From Aphrocallistes beatrix (Eukaryota > Porifera > Hexactinellida > Sceptrulophora > Aphrocallistidae): DNA of 64,000 bases. The stretch is taken from NCBI GenBank assembly GCA_963281255.1, contig OY725490.1:2790001-2854000 (forward strand), written 5' to 3'. The translations under genes and the position numbers were made by a program. The notes below the pieces were generated by a model, which was not told where the DNA came from, searched no databases, and worked only from the letters and a program-made list of their open reading frames with translations. This document shows, in pieces, positions 10,151 through 20,081 of the stretch (positions are counted from its first letter, which is position 1; every line of letters starts with the position of its first letter).

Positions 10151-11025
10151 TCAATCAATGACAATAATCGATTCTATAGAATCATTTGACCTAAAAGAAT
10201 CATATACACAATTCTTCATTTGCGTTACAAGTTCGAAGTGATTATTGTAATTAGTGATGTAGATGGACATTGATTGTGGATTTTGACATCCGCAGTATCT
10301 CAACCATTCTATTCTTCTCCAGTCATCTCCTGGACTATTTTTCTTCATCGCAACGAATACACTCGTGTTCAACATTCTAGAGACAGCAATAATCTCGACA
10401 TCACTTGCCCATATACCATCTTGTGTCATTGCTAATTCTTTAAGATATGTAAGGGGAGAAGTGTCCTTGTAAAATTTAGTCTGAAGATACTTTTGAATGA
10501 ACTCCCTACCTTCCGTAACAATAAATCGACATACTTCACCTCGTATTAGTTTGTAATTATCTTGAATTCCAGATATGATGTGAGAAATGCAACGAATAAA
10601 GCAATTTCCGTCTCTCTCAATTGGAATACATTGCTATGGGATATAATTCGCGAGTGGTGACTTAACCAGATCCCTATGTTGTTCTATTTCATTCAGAAAT
10701 TTTATGTTGATCTTGTCGCATATCTCCTGCTGCCAAAGTGAAGTGATAGGGTCGTAACAAGGCTTGAAATTCATTGACTGTGATCCAGAAATTGTGTATG
10801 GGATTAGTATAGGTACAATAGATGATTGATTCTCAAAATATATACTTTCTAGATACCTTGATATTTGGTACATTATAAAGTGAAAAGTCACAATAAACCT
10901 TATTGTAAAAAACTTACTACAGGATAGAGAACTTTATGTGCGTATTCAATACGCTTGGCGTCACTTAGCGTATCACCAAACGTCTCTAATTTCCATTTAA
11001 GAATAATTTCAATCATTTCTTCTCT
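10151..11025 (-). pseudogene. OTU-type cysteine protease gene, mobile-element-associated, with introns and a stop
   Basis: The minus strand encodes an OTU deubiquitinase-like domain. IPIERDGNCFIRCISHI holds the D-G-N-C motif with catalytic Asp and Cys. It is followed by LIRGEVCRFIVTEGREFIQKYL, then DGIWASDVEIIAVSRMLN and near the end NNHFELV with the catalytic His. An upstream exon at 11,025-10,918 (REEMIEIILKWKLETFGD...) has a clean acceptor (TTTGCAG) and donor (GTAAGT). The next exon may start after a CACAG near 10,785. A TAG at 10,636-10,634 lies in frame 12 codons before DGNC; it is either a disabling stop or part of a very short intron (GTTAAG...TAG, 33 nt). OTU proteases cleave ubiquitin chains. 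Here the integrase exon just upstream suggests a mobile-element protein. Activity is uncertain. Confidence 0.65.
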
Positions 11026-11074
11026 CTGCAAATGAACAGTTAAAATACAAAATCAAGGGTACCTAAACTAAATA

Positions 11075-11262
11075 CAGTCGACTCCGCTTAATAGAATCAC
11101 TGTTTAATCGGGTCAACCGCTTAATCGGCCCACTTTTGGTAGGACCGGAATAGCTCTCACACATAAAAGCTAATACAAAATATTTTCGGTTAATAGGGTT
11201 CTCCGCTTAATCGGGGCAAAATGTCCTCTGACCGATGTGACCCTATTAAGCGGAGTCGACTG
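11075..11262. mobile_element. 188-bp MITE with CAGTCGACTCCGCTTAAT ends
   Basis: Terminal inverted repeats CAGTCGACTCCGCTTAAT... and ...ATTAAGCGGAGTCGACTG, flanked by TA (11,073-11,074 and 11,263-11,264). Internal CCGCTTAATCGG motifs repeat. It resembles the element at 60,876-61,031. It sits in the putative intron between the integrase exon and the OTU exons. A pogo/Tigger-like MITE by its ends and TA. Confidence 0.8.
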
Positions 11263-11308
11263 TATCATATTATCTTTGATACTAACGTAATTAATTAAAT
11301 CAACTTGC

Positions 11309-11531
11309 CTTGCTAGTAAATTCTTTACCTTGATCATGCTGAATTATGGCTGGTACACCAAATGTGAGGTATATATCTTGTAATTCAGCAATAACTTCTG
11401 CCGATGTTTTTCTCCTTAGTGGACGTGCAACAACAAATTTCGACAAGTAACATACCGCAACTAAGATATGCAAATACCCAAACTCGTTTTCAGGCATGTT
11501 ATTGATGAGATCTACTCCAATACGTTAACAT
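11309..11531 (-). pseudogene. Integrase core (rve) exon fragment
   Basis: Minus-strand reading gives RIGVDLINNMPENEFGYLHI, then CYLSKFVVARPLRRKTSAEV, then FGVPAIIQHDQGKEF. This is the retroviral-type integrase core as found in Ty3/gypsy elements and in Ginger or KRBA2-like genes. The exon ends AAG followed by GCAAGT, the consensus of a GC-AG donor, at 11,309. A possible acceptor (GGAGTAG) precedes it at 11,512. The domain is incomplete: the last catalytic Glu region is missing. Together with the OTU exons downstream on the same strand it may be one mobile-element gene; OTU domains have been reported with integrase-type transposases, but I cannot prove one transcript. Confidence 0.7.
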
Positions 11532-11662
11532 AGGACATTGCAATAAGATTGAATCATTGTAATATCATATTTCATTTCTTATCTTATTGTTCATATTTGA
11601 ATGTATAAACGTATTTATGTACTTACATTGTTCAAAATAGTGCAGAAAATTAGTTGAATAAG

Positions 11663-12928
11663 ATGGCGAGTGTAAAAGTGAACTTTACAGAGCAAATAAA
11701 GGAAACTAGAAAGAAGATACAAGACAGCTTCAAGTGGTCTCATGAAGCTCTACGAGTCAGAGAGAATAACCTCCTCTCTCGTGTTGAAGAGATAGAAACG
11801 GAGTTTAATAAGAAGACACAAGAAATGAATAAATTGCTAGAAGCACTTAACAAAAGTAAGAATTTTACCTCAGAAACACTCTCTGATAACAAACTTACTG
11901 GAATTCGCGAAAATTTTCATTCTTCAATCGATGCAAAAATCGCAGAATTGCATCAAGACGCATGTCATGCAATAGAGTTTGAATGGGATCCTCTATTCGA
12001 AACTGACATAGAACAGCTCGGGAGTATTAAGCTTAATGGTGAGTCGAACACTTCTCTCACCCGCACCTTCCCTCCTCAAGTCAAACCTGTCGTCCCTGAC
12101 TACAAGACGAAGCACCTCCCTACTGCTTACTCCTGTAAGAAATGCGCAGACCAGAAAGCTCCAGGAGAATTTTACTGGCCTAGAAGTCTAGCTATACACT
12201 ACAAAACTGGAAATATTTACATAGCATATCAAAACAACCATCGAGTACAAGTGTTTAGCTGTAACGGAGACTATCTATTTATGTTTAGTGAGAAAATGAA
12301 TCACCCGAGAGGAATTTGTATTTCTCTCAATCAAGTGATTGTTACACAATACAGTGGTCACTGTATGAATGTGTACGAGCTAGGAGGTAAGCTAGTAAAG
12401 AGTGTTGGTAGTGAAGGGAGTGGAGAAGGACAATTCAAGTATCCACATGGTCTGGATGTCTCTGACAGAAATAACAATATCTACGTGTGTGATTATAGCA
12501 ACAATAGAGTCCAAATCTTTATACAGGATCTCAAGTTCTATTCCATGCTAGGAATAGGAGTGTTGAAGTGTCCACGTGACGTAAAAGTTCCAAGAGACAG
12601 AGTATTGGTGCTAGATGAGAGTGATCCGTGTTTGTTTGTGTTCAGTTCAGATCACGTTCTAACCAACAGACTCATAACTCGTGGTAATGCTAAACAAACA
12701 AACAGTCCATACTGCTTCGACATAGACAGAGAATATAACATCATTATGAGTGACTTCAATAATCACTGTGTGTATGTATTTAGTCAGGAGGGAGAGCAGA
12801 TGCATAAGTTTGGTAAGCAAGGTCAGGGTTTGGGAGAGTTCAATTATCCGTTTGGAATAGCACTAGATAACACAGGTCGGATTATCGTAGTGGATTACAA
12901 GGATACTGCTTGTCTACAGATATTCTAG
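11663..12928 (+). CDS. Coiled-coil/NHL propeller protein, copy A (intact)
   Basis: 421 residues, one exon. The ATG at 11,663 (MASVKVNFTEQI) is chosen because the paralogues start MASAQVK in the same place. Residues 5-100 are a predicted coiled coil (TEQIKETRKKIQDSFK, LLSRVEEIETEFNKKTQEMN). A Pro/Thr linker with YKTKHLPTAYSCKK follows. Residues 165-421 form six NHL blades, each with a P-x-G/D start and I-Y-hydrophobic strand, e.g. YPHGLDVSDRNNNIYVCDYS and YPFGIALDNTGRIIVVDY. Six blades is the number of the RNA-binding Brat propeller. There is no RING or B-box, so it would lack ubiquitin-ligase activity. Close copies are at 23,648 (B), 40,962 (C) and 57,477 (D). This is the only fully open copy. 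Residues 61-102 are hypervariable between copies. Ligand unknown. Confidence 0.85.
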   Translation: MASVKVNFTEQIKETRKKIQDSFKWSHEALRVRENNLLSRVEEIETEFNKKTQEMNKLLEALNKSKNFTSETLSDNKLTGIRENFHSSIDAKIAELHQDACHAIEFEWDPLFETDIEQLGSIKLNGESNTSLTRTFPPQVKPVVPDYKTKHLPTAYSCKKCADQKAPGEFYWPRSLAIHYKTGNIYIAYQNNHRVQVFSCNGDYLFMFSEKMNHPRGICISLNQVIVTQYSGHCMNVYELGGKLVKSVGSEGSGEGQFKYPHGLDVSDRNNNIYVCDYSNNRVQIFIQDLKFYSMLGIGVLKCPRDVKVPRDRVLVLDESDPCLFVFSSDHVLTNRLITRGNAKQTNSPYCFDIDREYNIIMSDFNNHCVYVFSQEGEQMHKFGKQGQGLGEFNYPFGIALDNTGRIIVVDYKDTACLQIF

Positions 12929-14213
12929 ATTCTAATTTTTCTGATAAAAATACATTCCATATAAACTATTTACTGTTATTTAATTTTTTGACTCACTACT
13001 ATGATGTATTGGAAGAGCATTAAAGGAATGCACTCTAAGAGCACTCCTTTTTTTTCAGGAGCAGAGGCAAAAAGATACTGTCACATTTCTCTTAGTAAAC
13101 AAATTATCCAGGCCTCTCAACCTGTAATTAGCAGCAATTTTTAGCTATGACAATATAGTACGTTGTATTATGAACAGTGATTCTAAATCGTGAGAGTAGG
13201 TAATGGTATCAGACCAGCGAGAATCTTTAGATATAAGAGATTATTGAGAATTGGGACGCCTGATTATCCACATTTTCTAGCCTCCTGAGGAATTTGAATT
13301 AATTTGGTGCATTAAGATACAGAACCAAAAATAATTTTATTGGAGTGCTTAGAGGAGCTCGCTCTGTTTAACCGCACTATTGTGAATAATGTGACTCCGA
13401 ATGTCTGTGAGTTGTGAATGCACGGAAATTGTACAGGGTGCTTCAAAGGTTCTGTAACAAATTGAGTGGATACATTATTTTTATACAGATTTAAATCTAA
13501 CTTCCGATACTTATTTTAGGTTATACATTTGAACATAGGCACAACCAGTGCCGTGTTAGGGGAACATATTACACAGAATTGCTCCTAATGAGCCTATAAT
13601 ACAGAGTATATGGCATACCACTCTGCTAACCAAAATTAAGCGATCTGTCCACACAGCGACCATAGCCTAGTTGCACCTATGAATAGGAATATATTTAACC
13701 TTTACGATAAGAGATACCAAAACTCTCTTCATAATGCCAACTTGAGCCATGATAAAAGCGGGACGCAAGAAGTATTAAGCATTGAATTTTAAAAAATGGA
13801 ACATAGTGTGGACTTTTCATGTGAAAACAGGACACTCGTGAAAGCAGGACGTCCCACCAAAAACTGGACGGTTGGCATGTATGTATCTTTTTTTCAATTT
13901 TCATCTTTTTTTCAATTTTCACAATTTTAATCGATTCTCCCATAAGAGCTTTTCTAAAAATAAAGCATTCTATCACATATATGAATATTCAGTTATTACG
14001 GTTACAGATTGAAGTGAAGCCACACCACTAATTTCTATACTCCACTATTTGATTGTATGAGACGGCGGTATCAGCTATTAGATGCACTTGTAGTTTATTG
14101 CCACAGATATGCATTCTTCAGTCAACCTGTCTCAATAGTTCCATGGACCACTCCAATATTTAAATCACCGATATATTGACTAATTATTTCAATTTACCTA
14201 TTTTTGAAAGTAG
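12929..14213. other. Intergenic; possible small MITEs
   Basis: AT-rich. A single end-like sequence ACAGGGTGCTTCAAAGGTTC lies at 13,434 without a visible partner. At 13,736-13,878 a segment starts TGCCAACTTGAGCC and ends ACTGGACGGTTGGCA, a weak inverted pair with GGGACG motifs inside, perhaps a short MITE. No gene recognised. Confidence 0.35.
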
Positions 14214-15188
14214 ATGTTGATCGGAAAGCGCCAGCTCCCATTCTTCTTCAGTATAGGCCTACTGATTATACTATCAGTGATATACTTCGCGTTCACAGCA
14301 AGACATCTCATCCAGTTCCACCTCATCACGGGGATAGTGACAACAGTTGTAACCGCACTTCTCTTCCTGTTCACACTGATCAATTTCCTCGTCACTTCCT
14401 TCATAGATCCTGGCTACTACCCGATTAACGTCAGTAACGATGAGTACGAGGTGATACAGCACGGAGTGAGTAAGGATATTACTGTCAAGGGCGGGTCTAC
14501 CTTCACAATGAGATGGTGCGATGAGTGTAAGCATTATCGACCACCCAGAAGTCACCACTGTTCTGTGTGTGAGATGTGTGTTGAGCATTTCGACCATCAC
14601 TGTCCGTGGGTGGATAACTGTATCGGAATGAAGAACTACAGATATTTTGTTCTCTTCATCTCGTCTCTCATTATCTACATTATCGTCGGGTTTGGTTGCT
14701 CTATAGCAGCAATCGTACTGATGCAGGAATCACTGGTTGAGGTTATTATGGAGTTTGTGCTATGCATTCTGTTGGTGATATTTTCCATCCCAATCATCAT
14801 TTTGGCTGTATTCCACCTGTACCTTATGATTATCGGGAAAACTACATTTGAGCAGATAAAGTCAGAGGATCCGAGTCCTTATAACCGTGGGTTTGCTTGC
14901 AATTTATACCTCACTTTTTTCACACCTACGCATCCGAAATATCAGAAATTCGAGCCCTCACGGACAGTTCGGAATCAAATAGCAACGCTGGAGCAAGATC
15001 GGAATGCTGAGCTCGTCCCAGACTGTACCAACCGCAATATATCCCCCATAGGCCCGGAAGTGATTGTCCGCGTGTCAGCTCCCTCCTTCAACTACACCCC
15101 GCAAAACATCAGCCCTTCCATCAGTATGAAAATGAACAGAATCCGATCGAATGACACCTCAGAGCCATCGGCGATTTCAGACATCTGA
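14214..15188 (+). CDS. DHHC palmitoyltransferase (ZDHHC5/8-like)
   Basis: 324 residues, one exon. DHHC enzymes transfer palmitate from acyl-CoA to protein cysteines at Golgi, endosomal or plasma membranes. Two membrane segments lie at about 8-28 and 38-60. The Cys-rich domain follows: RWCDECKHYRPPRSHHCSVC, then CVEHFDHHCPWVDNCIGMKN with the catalytic Cys in DHHC at about residue 129. Then come two more membrane segments (about 145-170 and 180-205). The TTFEQIKSEDPSPYNRGF stretch corresponds to the TTxE motif. The tail of about 100 residues is polar and short. The MDPG-like motif is IDPGYYP. The order and the RPPRxxHCSVC form resemble ZDHHC5/8 and 9/14/18; I lean to 5/8 but the tail is much shorter. 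The ATG lies just after a TAG that could be a splice acceptor, so a 5' exon is possible. Confidence 0.88.
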   Translation: MLIGKRQLPFFFSIGLLIILSVIYFAFTARHLIQFHLITGIVTTVVTALLFLFTLINFLVTSFIDPGYYPINVSNDEYEVIQHGVSKDITVKGGSTFTMRWCDECKHYRPPRSHHCSVCEMCVEHFDHHCPWVDNCIGMKNYRYFVLFISSLIIYIIVGFGCSIAAIVLMQESLVEVIMEFVLCILLVIFSIPIIILAVFHLYLMIIGKTTFEQIKSEDPSPYNRGFACNLYLTFFTPTHPKYQKFEPSRTVRNQIATLEQDRNAELVPDCTNRNISPIGPEVIVRVSAPSFNYTPQNISPSISMKMNRIRSNDTSEPSAISDI

Positions 15189-15670
15189 CAGGCTTTTACA
15201 TAGACAAAAATTGGAATCTGTATTTTAAAAATATTCAGCTTTTTATTTTCCAGAACGCTTTGTTAATTGGTAGGCGTCATTTATTTTGATATGTACAGAT
15301 ATCGGGATACATTGTCCTGTAAGAGAACTTTAATATGATTGAGTCCCACACATCAATGTTGTTACATCATTTATTCATTCAATTATATATGTATATTTAA
15401 TAAATAAACACCTGTACCATACATAGTTCGTTTTACTTTAGCGTATTGAGTACCGTCAAGCTTTTATAATTTCTTTTCTTCTCAGAGTTGAGTTTGAATC
15501 GGGGTCGGGTTTAAAATACTCTAACATCTGTGTAAGAGAAGCATTATCGTGGCGATATAAAGTAAATCCTTTCCCCTTTCGTTTTTAATACAGCGAAACC
15601 AGAGATTGGCTCTACTATATACGTATATCACATTCCTCTATCTCTTACTTCCTCTCTTCCTACTTAGCAA
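15189..15670. other. Spacer between ZDHHC and TMEM185
   Basis: Contains AATAAATAAA at about 15,399-15,408, a good polyadenylation signal for the ZDHHC gene. The rest is the 5' flank of the TMEM185 homologue, with a TATACG/TATATACG-rich stretch at 15,617-15,630. Confidence 0.45.
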
Positions 15671-16702
15671 ATGAGATTCACTTTGAAGGACATTTGTAAA
15701 TATTTCAATGTCCCTCATGCTACGTTTGCACTGAGCTTCCTAGCTCTCTCATTCCTGCTCGCACTGCACTTCGACGGAACTCTGTACACGAGCATATGGG
15801 TGCTCTTTATCCCCAGATGGATTTGGGATGCTTCTACATTCCTCGGCATAATAACCACACTCGTATTCTGGCACACCAAATACCATACCCACTGTAACGA
15901 TGACACAGACAAGCATTACTTCCATAGCTTATTACCGCATATGTTCACTACACTGCTGCTCATCTCTTTCGAGCTTCTCGTATGCATAAACGCCTCTCTA
16001 ACCTTCCCCGTGTACTGGGTGGTAGTTGCAATGCCTCTCTACCTTATCTCTTTCTACTCGATTCTATCGATATTCTGTACAATGGGCTCGAAAAGAGTTT
16101 TCGTCGTCTTCTACGACATTCATATTGCGTTTACCTGGATACAGGTGCTATTCATTGGATTGCGTGTTGATAACATCACAACTTGGCACTGGAGAAATGT
16201 ATTTATTCCTTCTTGGATAATGCTAATCCTGGACATCCCGTTCTACATCATCCTTGTTCTGCTCATATACAAAATTAGGATGAATAAGATTGGGGGTGAC
16301 GCAGTGAAAACCCGCACTCGAGTACAATTCTGGTCTTTCACCATACTCTTCCCATTCTACTACTTGCTCATTCTCATTTTTCTCATTCTCCTCACACTCA
16401 AGTTGGAAGGAACATTGAATGCATCGTTTGCGCTTACATTCATCCCACTCTACATCATCCTGCTTCTCCTGACCTTCTCGTCCCTCATCGTTAACAGGAG
16501 CAATCCACTCTGGTTCGGTCTACGAACTTCGTTCTTCGAAGGTCTTATAAGACTTTGTCCCATCTTGCAGGACATAGTGAACATCTCGTACTCGCCTTCA
16601 GCTCGTAACGAGGACAGAGAATCGCTGAACAACGCAGCTAATCTTCAAGACAACAACGAGTTAGCTGTGATACCGTACAACGACATCTTGCTACCGGACT
16701 AA
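15671..16702 (+). CDS. TMEM185: Transmembrane protein 185 homologue
   Basis: 343 residues, one exon. TMEM185A/B are multi-pass membrane proteins of unsettled function, linked to dendritic and endoplasmic membranes. About seven to eight membrane segments are spread along the chain. Family marks are LALHFDGTLYTSIWVLFIPR near the N-terminus (compare LALRLDGIIQWSYWAVFAP in vertebrates), the internal echo LFIGLRVDNITTWHWRNVFI, and a third echo LTLKLEGTLNASFALTFIPL. These reflect the threefold L-x-L-D/E-G/N...W repeat. The C-terminal WFGLRTSFFEGLI and IVNISYSPSARNEDRE match WFGIRKDFCQFLL and YGNISYDLHHEDNEE. The protein ends in LLPD as TMEM185A ends in MPD. The ATG gives a length close to the human 350. 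Confidence 0.9.
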   Translation: MRFTLKDICKYFNVPHATFALSFLALSFLLALHFDGTLYTSIWVLFIPRWIWDASTFLGIITTLVFWHTKYHTHCNDDTDKHYFHSLLPHMFTTLLLISFELLVCINASLTFPVYWVVVAMPLYLISFYSILSIFCTMGSKRVFVVFYDIHIAFTWIQVLFIGLRVDNITTWHWRNVFIPSWIMLILDIPFYIILVLLIYKIRMNKIGGDAVKTRTRVQFWSFTILFPFYYLLILIFLILLTLKLEGTLNASFALTFIPLYIILLLLTFSSLIVNRSNPLWFGLRTSFFEGLIRLCPILQDIVNISYSPSARNEDRESLNNAANLQDNNELAVIPYNDILLPD

Positions 16703-17480
16703 CTGAGTCTTCTGTTCTCTCTCACGATGTATGCGTGAGTGTTTACTTTTCTCAGTCATCAAGGTTCCATGCTGAACTATTAGTAGAATTTTTTGATATT
16801 TTATTTTATTGTATTCCATATTTGCAGAGGAATATCAATGGTGTATGGTTTGACTGACTGTTTAATTGCATTAACATGACCACCATATCAATATAAACGG
16901 TTCGATGCCAAGTTTCGAAATTGTACAACTCCATTCAGAGTTGCACGCGGGCCGAGGACTCCCCGCGATGATAACCGAGACGATGTTTTTAATTGTCACG
17001 CGGTACCAATTAAGGAATACTTACGTAAATAGAAGTTTGTTACTTTCCACTTATTTGTGTTTGCAAGAACTCACTCCCATAAAAGGATTCCCTAAGTGTA
17101 TCTCTATAATTAGTAACTTACAAAGCGGGCCAAAAAATATTTATGCGGGCTTCTTGCGGGCTGGGTTAACTTCAAATAGCGGGCCGCGTGCAACTCTGGC
17201 TCCATTCCAGAACTGTACGTTTACATTGAATCATGGAGTTATAGAAATAGTAATAGTTAAGCCAAATGTTATACTGTATTTTAAATTCATTGAGTCTTCA
17301 AACTATTCCCTAACCGGGACATTCTTTTATTAATTGATGCAAGCATGCTCAGATTAGTTATGCGCTGCTCAAACAAATGCCCTTGTACGTATATATTGGA
17401 GTTAAGGTCTCCAGTTATAAATTATCAGCAACTAACTATCTGTACTAACTAATATATAGAGAGCATTAGGTGTAGTTGAG
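16703..17480. other. Intergenic between TMEM185 and eIF4E, nothing recognised
   Basis: AT-rich with a short GC-rich patch at 16,945-16,975 and GCGGGC motifs around 17,130-17,185. The 142-codon ORF across it has no recognisable domain. Confidence 0.4.
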
Positions 17481-19515
17481 ATGAGCACTCAGACAGAAGT
17501 TCGAAAGGAAGAAACAGAAGAACAAAAAGCTGCCGCCCTTCCTACTGCCCCCCAGACTGCCCCTTCCAGCCTGCACCCCTTACAGAACAACTGGACGCTC
17601 TGGTTCTTCAAGCAGGACTCCGCTAAAGCTTGGGCGGACTGTTTTCAGGAAATCATCTCATTCAATACCATTGAGGATTTCTGGGCAACATTCAGGTGAA
17701 TTGAATAGTTATTTCGAATTATGAAATATTTGTATTAATGAGGGCTTTGACCAGATTTATAATTGAAAATATTTACTGACTACTGTTCTTACTCACAACT
17801 AGAAATTCACACAGACTAGGAACCATTGAATTCTAATAGGTGTGAGGATACTGACACATACCAAGCCCTGACGGAAGCACATTGGTAGGGCACAGTAGGC
17901 GCCAATATTCATCATGGGGGAGTGACAGTAATGGAGGGTCTGGATTCTGGAGCCTGCCCCTCAGAATAAAATTTTTCGAGCGACCAGTCTGGCTTGATTG
18001 TTTTGTAACGAGACACCCCATTACAAAGTGATCATAATGAAATAACAACCTTAATAATAAGGCTACTGCTAATTAGCTCCTCCGCACGCATCACTGTTTA
18101 GCTACCACACATATATATTGTCATTATTGCAATCAGTATCTCATTATATTCAGGTGCAGGGAATTTATTAGTTGACTGAGTTATACAGTCGATATGACTA
18201 GCATTTCAATATACTAATATTATGATGGATAATTATTGAGACTTCAATCTTCAATTAAATGTTTGTAACCAATTTTTGTCAAATTATTAGCCTTGGTTAT
18301 ATTCAACTAATGAGATAAGATAATGAAATACCACACACGTATCTCCACTGAAGGTCCTTTTGGAACTGAAACAATTAACTATCAACAGTGTCCTAGTTAG
18401 AAATTTGTTGTCGTTAATTTCCCAAATTTATTTCACTAATCAGCAAATTTACTAACCCGAACGACTCGATGATTGAGTCCAAGTTTTTCTGATTAGTCAG
18501 GGTGTACTAGTAGGACAAGAGCTAGGGGACAGGGGTGCTAGCTAGGGCCTGGCCTCTGATTCTTAACATGTATCCAGTGCTCGACAAAATCAAAATTTGT
18601 CGATGGCCATCTTAACCACCATTTTACTTTTCTGGTGGCTTAGGAGCAACCAAATTCTAAATACACTCAATACATACAGTGTTTCCCACAGGATTATTCG
18701 AATGCGCTCATTTAGCAACGTCGACGCGCTTTAACACGCATTAACGCAGTTTAAAGCGCTTTGAAGTTTTTAAAATAATTTGGTTTAGGGAAAAGTTAAG
18801 CGTGTCATTTAACGCGCTTTGTTGCGGGAAAGTTAAAGTTAAAGTTTATAGATTTATATACCCCCCGAATCCATGCTAATATGTTCTCAGGGGGTTTACA
18901 ATCTGGGTGAATTTGGTGGCTTATCGCTACATTTTGGCTTCTATCGCCAACAAACCACCATATTTGTCGAGCACTGATATATTAACATTTTTGCCGTACC
19001 ACCATCAGTTGGTTTTCGCCCAGCCTGTCCCTGAACATGCGTACTCGTGTAGATATGTGAAACCGCCAGATCGCCTGCCATGCAACTGCAACTACTCCGT
19101 GTTCAAGAAGGACATCAGACCCATGTGGGAGGACCCAGCCAACAAGAACGGGGGCAGATGGCTGATACAGATTAACAGGTCCAAGGAAGAGGGAAACAAA
19201 GCGTCGACCAGCCACTGGTTCGAAACCCTAATGCTGCTGATAGGAGAGGGATTCATTGATGAGAACTCTTCCAAAGATGAGACTCCACTCTCAGATGATA
19301 TTTGCGGTGCTGTAATCGAGCTGAAGGCGAAGAATGATAGACTGGCACTCTGGACCAGGGATCTGAACAAAGTGAGACAAGGCCGCATTGGAAAAATCCT
19401 TAAGAACACTCTACAAAAACACGCTGGCCTCTCTAACTTCGTTCTCTTCCAGTTTTTCTCTCACGCAGATTCTGGTAAGGAAGGGGGGAAGCCTAAAGTT
19501 ATCTGCCAAGTTTAG
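17481..19515 (+). CDS. EIF4E: Eukaryotic translation initiation factor 4E (exons 17481-17695 and 19053-19515)
   Basis: Two exons join to 225 codons. eIF4E binds the m7G cap of mRNA and, through eIF4G, starts cap-dependent translation. Exon 1 carries HPLQNNWTLWFFKQDSAKAW with the first cap-stacking Trp, and IEDFWATF with the Trp that binds eIF4G/4E-BP. It ends CAG followed by GTGAAT. Exon 2 begins after CGTGTAG and continues in frame as RYVKPPDRLPCNCNYSVFKK. Then RPMWEDPANKNGGRWLIQI gives the second cap Trp and its Glu. WFETLMLLIGEGF, DDICGAVIELKAKNDRLALW and FFSHADSGKEGG complete the fold. The length fits human eIF4E (217). The N-terminal 35 residues are disordered and Glu/Ala/Pro-rich. All key residues are present, so it should be functional. 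It lies 570 bp upstream of the Argonaute gene on the same strand. Confidence 0.92.
17696..19052 (+). other. Intron of the eIF4E gene with a repeat remnant
   Basis: Donor GTGAAT and acceptor TCGTGTAG give an intron of 1357 bp. Around 18,676-18,835 it holds a segment starting CAGTGTTTCCCAC with GCGCTTTAA-type motifs related to the small element at 1988-2137. Its far end is not clear. I see no gene inside. Confidence 0.6.
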
Positions 19516-20081
19516 CTCTCTATCTCTCAATCTCTCTCTCAAGATTTACTTTAGTTGATTTGTCAAATTCCATTTAGTTTCCTTAGGTTGATCGGCTATC
19601 TAGCTTGCTAATATAATCGCTACTAGTGGTAGCAGCTAACTAATAGAATTAAATATTTGGTCAAATAAATTTCAAATTGGTATCAAATCTCAAATATATG
19701 TAAAAACATGTTTAAACACGTTTAAAATGTTAAAAATCATTGCGTTTCAATATACGTGTGTACAAGATTTATCAGATATAGTTTAATAAATGATATCATA
19801 TACACCTATGCGGATTTTTTTGTGGAATCTAGGTGCTAGAGTTTGTTTGGCACCTCGGAGTTTGTAAAGGTTGAGAACCCTGATAGTCTAGTCACCATTA
19901 GACCTGTACTATCTGTCTGGTGCCCAACACTCGTTACATCGTTACATCACCGAGACTTTGTTTCTGTTATCTGCAAGATATCTTTTAGAAAATTAGCTTC
20001 GTTTATTCTTTACATTGATTCATAATATTTCCAAATTTTCAACTTGAACACGAACGAACATTCGCCTTTTTGATTGTGGGA
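19516..20081. other. Spacer between eIF4E and Argonaute
   Basis: A CT-rich run (CTCTCTATCTCTCAATCTCTC) at 19,515-19,540 follows the eIF4E stop. The rest is AT-rich and presumably holds the Argonaute promoter. No other feature seen. Confidence 0.45.

Noticed and set aside
13434-13480. Possible third copy of the CAGGGTGGC MITE
   Set aside because: Only a single end-like sequence (ACAGGGTGCTTCAAAGGTTC) with different downstream sequence and no inverted partner.
16905-17333. 142-codon ORF between TMEM185 and eIF4E
   Set aside because: No domain, no compositional sign of coding, and no splice or family pattern.
18907-19052. Upstream part of the open frame containing eIF4E exon 2
   Set aside because: It has no ATG start and lies before a good splice acceptor; the exon 1 join gives the correct eIF4E sequence, so this part is intron.
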